The notes under the pieces are model-generated. The model was not told the origin of the DNA. It did not search any database and worked only from the letters and a program-made list of their open reading frames with translations. This document shows positions 59,345 through 64,000 of a DNA stretch of 64,000 nucleotides, one piece after another; position 1 is the stretch's first letter; each line of letters opens with the position of its first letter. Both the position numbers and the translations under genes were made by a program. Location: positions 2,418,001-2,482,000 of the forward strand of contig NZ_CP022390.1 in assembly GCF_003076515.1 (NCBI RefSeq). The letters run 5' to 3'. The stretch comes from Alcaligenes aquatilis. Lineage in GTDB: Bacteria; Pseudomonadota; Gammaproteobacteria; Burkholderiales; Burkholderiaceae_B.

Positions 59345-61018
59345 TTATTTCAGGGACTTGTAGCGGATACGACGGGGTTTGGCAGCATCTTCGCCCAGAC
59401 GTTTTTTCTTGTCTGCTTCGTATTCCTGATAGTTGCCATCAAAGAATACGACCTGCGAATCACCCTCAAAAGCCAGAATGTGGGTGGCGATACGGTCCAG
59501 GAACCAGCGATCGTGACTGATCACCATGACCGAGCCGGCAAACTCCAACAAGGCGTCTTCCAGGGCACGCAAGGTTTCCACGTCCAGATCGTTGGACGGT
59601 TCGTCCAGCAGCAAGACGTTGCCACCAGCAATCAGTGTCTTGGCCAGGTGCAAACGACCACGCTCCCCGCCGGACAGATTGCCCACGATCTTGTTCTGAT
59701 CCGCGCCCTTGAAGTTGAAGCGGCCCAGATAAGCACGTGATGGCATTTCAAAGCGGCCCACCGTCAGCAGGTCAGCACCATCGGCAATCGCATCAAACAC
59801 AGTTTTTTCATTGGCCAAGGCATCACGCGACTGATCCACATACGCCAGCTTGACGGTCTGGCCCAGTTTGACCGTACCGGAATCAGGCTGCTCTTTACCA
59901 GCCAACATGCGGAACAAGGTGGACTTACCGGCACCGTTAGGACCAATAATCCCGACGATGGCACCCGCTGGCACCTTGAAGCTCAGATTGTCGATCAGCA
60001 AACGATCGCCATAGCCCTTGCTGACATTTTCAAACTCAATCACCTCGTTACCCAGACGCTCGGCCACCGGAATAAAGATTTCCTGGGTTTCGTTGCGCTT
60101 CTGGTATTCATGCGAGGACAGTTCCTCAAAGCGGGCCAGACGGGCCTTGGCTTTAGCCTGACGTCCCTTGGGATTCTGGCGTACCCATTCCAACTCTTTC
60201 TTGATAGTGCGCTGGCGTGCGCTTTCCGAAGCCTCTTCCTGCTTCAGACGATCATCTTTTTGCTCCAGCCAGGAGCTGTAGTTGCCCTTCCAAGGAATAC
60301 CGTGGCCACGGTCCAGTTCCAAAATCCACTCGGCAGCATTGTCCAGGAAGTAACGATCATGGGTTACTGCTACAACCGTGCCGGGGAACTGGCGCAGGAA
60401 CACTTCCAGCCAGTCCACACTTTCAGCATCCAGGTGGTTGGTGGGCTCGTCCAGCAGCAACATATCGGGCTTGGACAGCAGCAACTGGCACAAGGCCACG
60501 CGGCGTTTCTCGCCACCGGACAGATTGGCAATGGACGCATCCCAAGGTGGCAGACGCAGCGCATCGGCCGCGATTTCCATCTGGGTTTCGATGTCGTCAG
60601 CACCGCTGGTCGCGGCGGCGGCAATAATGGATTCCAGCTCGGCCTGCTCTGCCGCCAAAGCGTCAAAGTCCGCATCGGGCTCGGCGTATTCGGCGTAGAC
60701 CTGTTCCAGACGCTGGCGCGCCTCGAACACCTGGCCCAAACCGGCCTGCACAGCTTCGCGCACGCTGTGTTCGGGGTTCAGTTGAGGTTCTTGTGGCAGG
60801 TAACCGATCTTGATCCCCGCCATGGGGACGGCTTCGCCCTCGATCTCGGTATCTACCCCGGCCATGATCTTGAGCAAGGTGGACTTACCCGAGCCGTTCA
60901 GGCCCAGCACACCAATCTTGGCACCTGGAAAAAAGGACAAGGAGATATTGCGCAGAATCTGCCGCTTGGGCGGCACAATTTTGCCCACGCGGTTCATCGA
61001 ATAAACGTATTGAGCCAT
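59345..61018 (-). CDS. ettA: Energy-dependent translational throttle protein EttA
   Basis: ABC-F ATPase that binds the ribosomal E site and gates entry into elongation according to the ATP/ADP ratio. It has 557 residues (E. coli 555). NBD1: GLNGSGKSTLLKIMAG, signature LSGGEKRRVALCQLL, LLLDEPTNHLD; an arm domain near 95-140 and P-site tRNA interacting motif (about 242-322) with LEWVRQNPKGRQAKAKARLA (partly). NBD2: GPNGAGKSTLFRML, LSGGERGRLHLAKTL, LLLDEPSNDLD. The N-terminal MAQYVYSMNRVGKIVPPKR is EttA-typical. Confidence 0.96.
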   Translation of the reverse strand: MAQYVYSMNRVGKIVPPKRQILRNISLSFFPGAKIGVLGLNGSGKSTLLKIMAGVDTEIEGEAVPMAGIKIGYLPQEPQLNPEHSVREAVQAGLGQVFEARQRLEQVYAEYAEPDADFDALAAEQAELESIIAAAATSGADDIETQMEIAADALRLPPWDASIANLSGGEKRRVALCQLLLSKPDMLLLDEPTNHLDAESVDWLEVFLRQFPGTVVAVTHDRYFLDNAAEWILELDRGHGIPWKGNYSSWLEQKDDRLKQEEASESARQRTIKKELEWVRQNPKGRQAKAKARLARFEELSSHEYQKRNETQEIFIPVAERLGNEVIEFENVSKGYGDRLLIDNLSFKVPAGAIVGIIGPNGAGKSTLFRMLAGKEQPDSGTVKLGQTVKLAYVDQSRDALANEKTVFDAIADGADLLTVGRFEMPSRAYLGRFNFKGADQNKIVGNLSGGERGRLHLAKTLIAGGNVLLLDEPSNDLDVETLRALEDALLEFAGSVMVISHDRWFLDRIATHILAFEGDSQVVFFDGNYQEYEADKKKRLGEDAAKPRRIRYKSLK

Positions 61019-61180
61019 ATAAACCTAAAAGGGAAAAACAGGTCGTGTTCGGAAAACTGGGATTGTAGGCGTTTGGCGCCCAAAAGGCGCGCTTCTGTCT
61101 GGTCCAGAACGAAACACCCGGCCTGAATGCAGGCCTGTCTCAGGTAATATACTCACTTTTGCCGACAATCCAAAAACGCT

Positions 61181-61681
61181 ATGTCCACACCTGACGCCCC
61201 TGAACTTGTATTTACCACTGAAGAGATCGAAACCCTGGGCCGCACTGCCGATGCGCTGAGCGCCTACCTGGGTCGCGCCGTACTGGCCGAGATCGTGGGC
61301 GCAGAAGAAACCGGCTTTGAATGGGTCATCTTTGCCATGCCCCTGGACAAGAACGAGGACGAAAGCGAATTCACAGTGGTTCAGGTCGGCGGCGCGCAGG
61401 CCCGCATCGTGGGCAACCGTGGTGGCCTGGACCCCAAGGACAATGCTGTCTACGCCTGCCGTTACCTGTGGGCCATCCAGTTAAGCGATGCCGAGCCCGT
61501 GCGCTTTATCAAAGTGGATGAAGAAGGCGAGGAAGTCGCCTGGACTGAAACCCTGGAAGAATTGCTGCCGTTCGCCTTGAGCGAAGATGCCTTTGCCCCC
61601 GAAGACGATACGGACGAAGACGACGATGATGATGATGATGACAGCCCGGAACCGGGTGTTCACGGTCATACCCTGCACTGA
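61181..61681 (+). CDS. Hypothetical protein with Asp-rich tail
   Basis: A 166-residue cytoplasmic protein that I cannot assign to a family. The body (1-130) is acidic and contains the block FEWVIFAMPLDKNEDESEF and the Cys in YACRYLWAIQLSD. From about 138 the tail is an acidic run, DDTDEDDDDDDDD, encoded largely by repeated GAT codons, followed by SPEPGVHGHTLH. It may bind a basic partner or be a charge-based linker. It is divergent from ettA (162 nt between starts). No signal or membrane segment. Confidence 0.75.
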   Translation: MSTPDAPELVFTTEEIETLGRTADALSAYLGRAVLAEIVGAEETGFEWVIFAMPLDKNEDESEFTVVQVGGAQARIVGNRGGLDPKDNAVYACRYLWAIQLSDAEPVRFIKVDEEGEEVAWTETLEELLPFALSEDAFAPEDDTDEDDDDDDDDSPEPGVHGHTLH

Positions 61682-61798
61682 TCGTGTCCGTCTCAACTGC
61701 CCAAATCTGATGTAAAAGCCAGGGGGCCGTGTTTTGACAACGGCCTACCTGTCGCATTGGTACGCCCCGCTCCCTGTAATACCTAGAGCCCCATAAGC

Positions 61799-62722
61799 TC
61801 AGGCCCGCCGCTTGTCGCGCAGATATAAAGCGACACCTGCCGGCCACATCAAAGCGACCAACAAATAAGAGGCCAGGCCTTTCAAGCCATAGCCTGGTGG
61901 TGGTTTGCGCCCGCTGGCGCGCAAGTGCAGCCCAAAGCGCGTGTAACGTGCGGCAGCCATCAAGAAAGCCTTGGGTTCGTAACGAAACCAGGGCAGGCAC
62001 TTCACCACCGTATCCTGCGCCAGCAGCCACAAACCCAGTGCATGTTGCTGACTGGTCTTGCCTTGTACCGACAAAGAATCCGGGCTGTCGTGATAGACAC
62101 GAAACACGGTATTTACGAAACGGTTTTTATAGCCTGCCCGGGCAATGGCACGCCATACCAGGCTTTCAGGCACAAAGCCTTCGATCTGATCAGGAAAGGG
62201 AAACTTGCGCAGCACAGCGGTGCTCAAACAGCCAAACTTTTCGCCCCGCACGTGGTAGCGAAAGCTCATGTCCAGGGAGCTGGCATCAAAGACATCCTGG
62301 GGAAACATATCCCCGACAACCTTGCCATCCGGACGCACACACAGACCGGTAATGCCTGCATAGCCTGCCCGCTCTGAGACGGGGATGTCGGCCCAGATCT
62401 GCGCCATGTCGTAGAGCGCATTGACCAGCAAGGTGTCATCACTGTCCAACGCGACGATCAGTTCTCCTTGGGCCAGGGCCACGCCGTGATTGAAAGCAGC
62501 CTTTTTGTGACGATTTTCCTGCCAGACATAGCGAATTGGAAAGGCAGCCTGCTGTTGCCAGCCCTCTACCAGCTCCCGTGTGCCATCCGTGGAGCCGTCA
62601 TCAACCACAATCCACTCAAAGTCCTGACAGGTTTGCTCGCACAGTGAACGGTAGACGCGCTCCAGCGTGTGAGCGCGGTTATAACTGGGTGTCAGAACAG
62701 TGAATAAATGGCGCCATTCCAT
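61799..62722 (-). CDS. Family 2 glycosyltransferase
   Basis: A GT-A fold inverting glycosyltransferase of 307 residues. The nucleotide-sugar start FTVLTPSYNRAHTLERVYRSL (partly) and the EWIVVDDGSTDGTRELV segment are standard GT2; the DXD-type metal site is VALDSDDTLL. The C-terminal 30 residues hold a hydrophobic segment (LASYLLVALMWPAGVALYL) that could attach it to the membrane. A role in lipopolysaccharide or capsule assembly is plausible; acceptor unknown, and it stands alone here. Confidence 0.88.
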   Translation of the reverse strand: MEWRHLFTVLTPSYNRAHTLERVYRSLCEQTCQDFEWIVVDDGSTDGTRELVEGWQQQAAFPIRYVWQENRHKKAAFNHGVALAQGELIVALDSDDTLLVNALYDMAQIWADIPVSERAGYAGITGLCVRPDGKVVGDMFPQDVFDASSLDMSFRYHVRGEKFGCLSTAVLRKFPFPDQIEGFVPESLVWRAIARAGYKNRFVNTVFRVYHDSPDSLSVQGKTSQQHALGLWLLAQDTVVKCLPWFRYEPKAFLMAAARYTRFGLHLRASGRKPPPGYGLKGLASYLLVALMWPAGVALYLRDKRRA

Positions 62723-62882
62723 AAGCTAATGTCCCCAAAATATGCAATCAGCCGTTTTGATTATTATTACGGGCAACGCTTACTTCTGCATGAAGATGAC
62801 ACCATCATAAGGCAAGCTTCTTCTTGGACAAGGTACGATGTGCAACAGATTTTCCGAACTCGCAGAAAAATCAAACGCGCAC

Positions 62883-62914
62883 AAAAAAACCACAGGCAAG
62901 CCTGTGGTTTTTTT
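62883..62914 (-). terminator. Terminator of the 42-residue gene
   Basis: Stem CCACAGG/CCTGTGG (62890-62896 with 62901-62907), 4-nt loop, extended by A and T tracts. It is 65 nt past the stop at 62980 on the minus strand. Confidence 0.88.
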
Positions 62915-62979
62915 GCTGCTGGCTGTGATTTCAAGCTGGAAAATCAGATTCCTGCCTGTCCACCGCCCAAGCCAGGCAC

Positions 62980-63108
62980 TTAGACGCGCTTGACTTTTTC
63001 CAGCATTTTGAAAACGCCCTTGGGTGCGCGCACAAACAGACGTTTGAATGCTTTACCCAGGCAACGACGCTCCAGCGTGTTGCGGCGAGTGCGTTTGATT
63101 TCCGCCAT
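62980..63108 (-). CDS. 42-residue basic protein, unknown function
   Basis: The ATG at 63108 has CGGAG about 6 nt upstream, giving 42 residues: MAEIKRTRRNTLERR then CLGKAFKRLFVRAPKGVFKM and a KRV end. It has roughly 15 Lys/Arg. The signal-based start and a strong downstream terminator support a real gene; an 18-codon upstream extension has no ribosome-binding site. It is not bL34, bL36 or another ribosomal protein I can recognise. Nucleic-acid or membrane binding is possible but not shown. Confidence 0.7.
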   Translation of the reverse strand: MAEIKRTRRNTLERRCLGKAFKRLFVRAPKGVFKMLEKVKRV

Positions 63109-63333
63109 GGTGATCTCCGATCTTAATGTAAGCCCTGCCGGATGATCCCGACAAAAGCGCAATAGCTAACCAGAAATTCTACCGTAATCCGCGTTAAGAT
63201 ACAAAGGCTAGAGTGAGCATCCCTGGCAACACCTTGCTGGCATATACCGCTCTGACTGGCGCATGGGGCCTGTTTGACAGGCCTTTTCGCTGCCGCTTTC
63301 CCACCCAGCCCTCTCCAGAAAGCCGACCTTGCC

Positions 63334-64000
63334 ATGAGCTCAGAAATTCGCATTTTTGGCGCCCGCCAGAACACTCTGAAAAACCTGAATGTACGTATCA
63401 AAACAGGCGAGTTACTGGTTATTACCGGCGTTTCCGGCTCGGGCAAAAGCTCGCTGGCCTTTGACACCCTGTATGCAGAAGGTCAACGGCGCTATGTGGA
63501 AACCTTCTCTCCCTATGCACGCCAGTTCCTGGATCGCATGGACAAGCCCCAGGTTGATCGCATTGAAGGCATCTTGCCCGCCATTGCCATTGATCAGGTG
63601 AACCCGGTGCGCAACTCGCGCAGTACCGTGGGCACCATGACGGAGCTGAACGATTACATCAAGCTGCTGTACGCCCGTCTGGGCGAGCTGTATTGCCGCC
63701 AGTGCGCCCAACCTGTGCGCCGCGACAATGCCGACAGCATCGCCAAACAGATTCGCCAGTTGGCGGTGGACCACGACGACCCGCGTTTGGTTCTGACCTT
63801 TGCCGTCAAGGTCCCGGCCAACTTCACGCAGCAAGAAATTGAAACCTTGCTGCATCAGCAGGGCTACACCCGCCTGCACCACGAAGAAACACAATCCATC
63901 ACGCCCAGCAGCAGCACGAAAAAGGGCAAAAGCAGCAAAGCCGCTCCTACAGAACAAAAGCTTCTTTATGTGATTCAGGACCGCTTCCGTGCCAGCACGG
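63334..64000 (+). CDS. UvrA-family ABC protein (N-terminal part, cut by window end)
   Basis: First 222 residues of a UvrA-type DNA repair ATPase. Walker A is GVSGSGKSSLAFDTLYAEG, then RRYVETFSPYARQFLDRM and [20 protein letters not shown] (partly), and a zinc-finger start CRQCAQPVRRD. The motif SPYARQFLDRM differs from canonical UvrA (SAYARQFL), suggesting the UvrA2-like paralogue rather than the main UvrA. From general knowledge, tandem-duplicated long forms exist in Burkholderiales; this copy's full length lies outside. Start ATG at 63334. Confidence 0.85.
   Translation, partial: MSSEIRIFGARQNTLKNLNVRIKTGELLVITGVSGSGKSSLAFDTLYAEGQRRYVETFSPYARQFLDRMDKPQVDRIEGILPAIAIDQVNPVRNSRSTVGTMTELNDYIKLLYARLGELYCRQCAQPVRRDNADSIAKQIRQLAVDHDDPRLVLTFAVKVPANFTQQEIETLLHQQGYTRLHHEETQSITPSSSTKKGKSSKAAPTEQKLLYVIQDRFRAST

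Overview
The window is an ordinary, compact stretch of betaproteobacterial chromosome. Best guess is Alcaligenaceae, close to Alcaligenes/Bordetella. This rests on a fused murE-murF gene in the division/cell-wall cluster, the overall style of the MetNIQ, SecA, FtsZ, class Ia ribonucleotide reductase and Min proteins, and moderately high GC. The species call is inference. I see no prophage, insertion sequence, integrase, CRISPR array or toxin island.

Layout. 1-4313 (minus): the end of an amino-acid ABC transporter (glnH, then a truncated glnP) and the methionine transporter metN-metI-metQ. 4560-4635: tRNA-Lys(TTT). 4900-9085 (minus): a glycoside hydrolase family 31-like protein that seems to have lost its catalytic acids, and bifunctional mnmC. 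9217-16516: an inositol-monophosphatase-family gene, a long-chain acyl-CoA ligase, an M20 amidohydrolase, a YciA-type thioesterase, MgtE, a ten-copy 8-bp tandem repeat and an NAD-binding dehydrogenase. 16728-20509: secA and an M23 peptidase. 20528-21010: dciA.

21044-39242 (minus) is the complete dcw cluster, read mraZ-rsmH-ftsL-ftsI-murEF-mraY-murD-ftsW-murG-murC-ddl-ftsQ-ftsA-ftsZ-lpxC. From rsmH to ddl every junction overlaps, eight of them by exactly 4 nt. It starts at a recognisable promoter overlapping four 10-bp MraZ-type repeats. RNase P RNA (rnpB) lies just upstream.

39934-45620: an Uup-type ABC-F ATPase, then nrdA-nrdB-ferredoxin (class Ia ribonucleotide reductase) under two NrdR-type boxes. 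45703-52864 (minus): a probable operon of a CydA-like gene, a CydB-like gene, a CBS-domain ClC transporter, an uncharacterised outer-membrane beta-barrel candidate and recQ. The CydA-like protein lacks all three heme ligands of E. coli CydA in my manual alignment, the most unusual observation here. 53026-58291 (plus): glnS, minC (with its own terminator), minD-minE and a Rieske oxygenase alpha subunit. 58445-63108 (minus except one gene): a glycine-zipper lipoprotein, an isochorismatase-fold hydrolase, ettA, an Asp-rich hypothetical protein (plus), a family 2 glycosyltransferase and a 42-residue basic protein. The window ends inside a UvrA-family gene.

Several starts were moved downstream of the longest open frame using ribosome-binding sites, 4-nt overlaps or family N-termini. 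Comparisons with E. coli proteins are manual and from memory; no database search was run.
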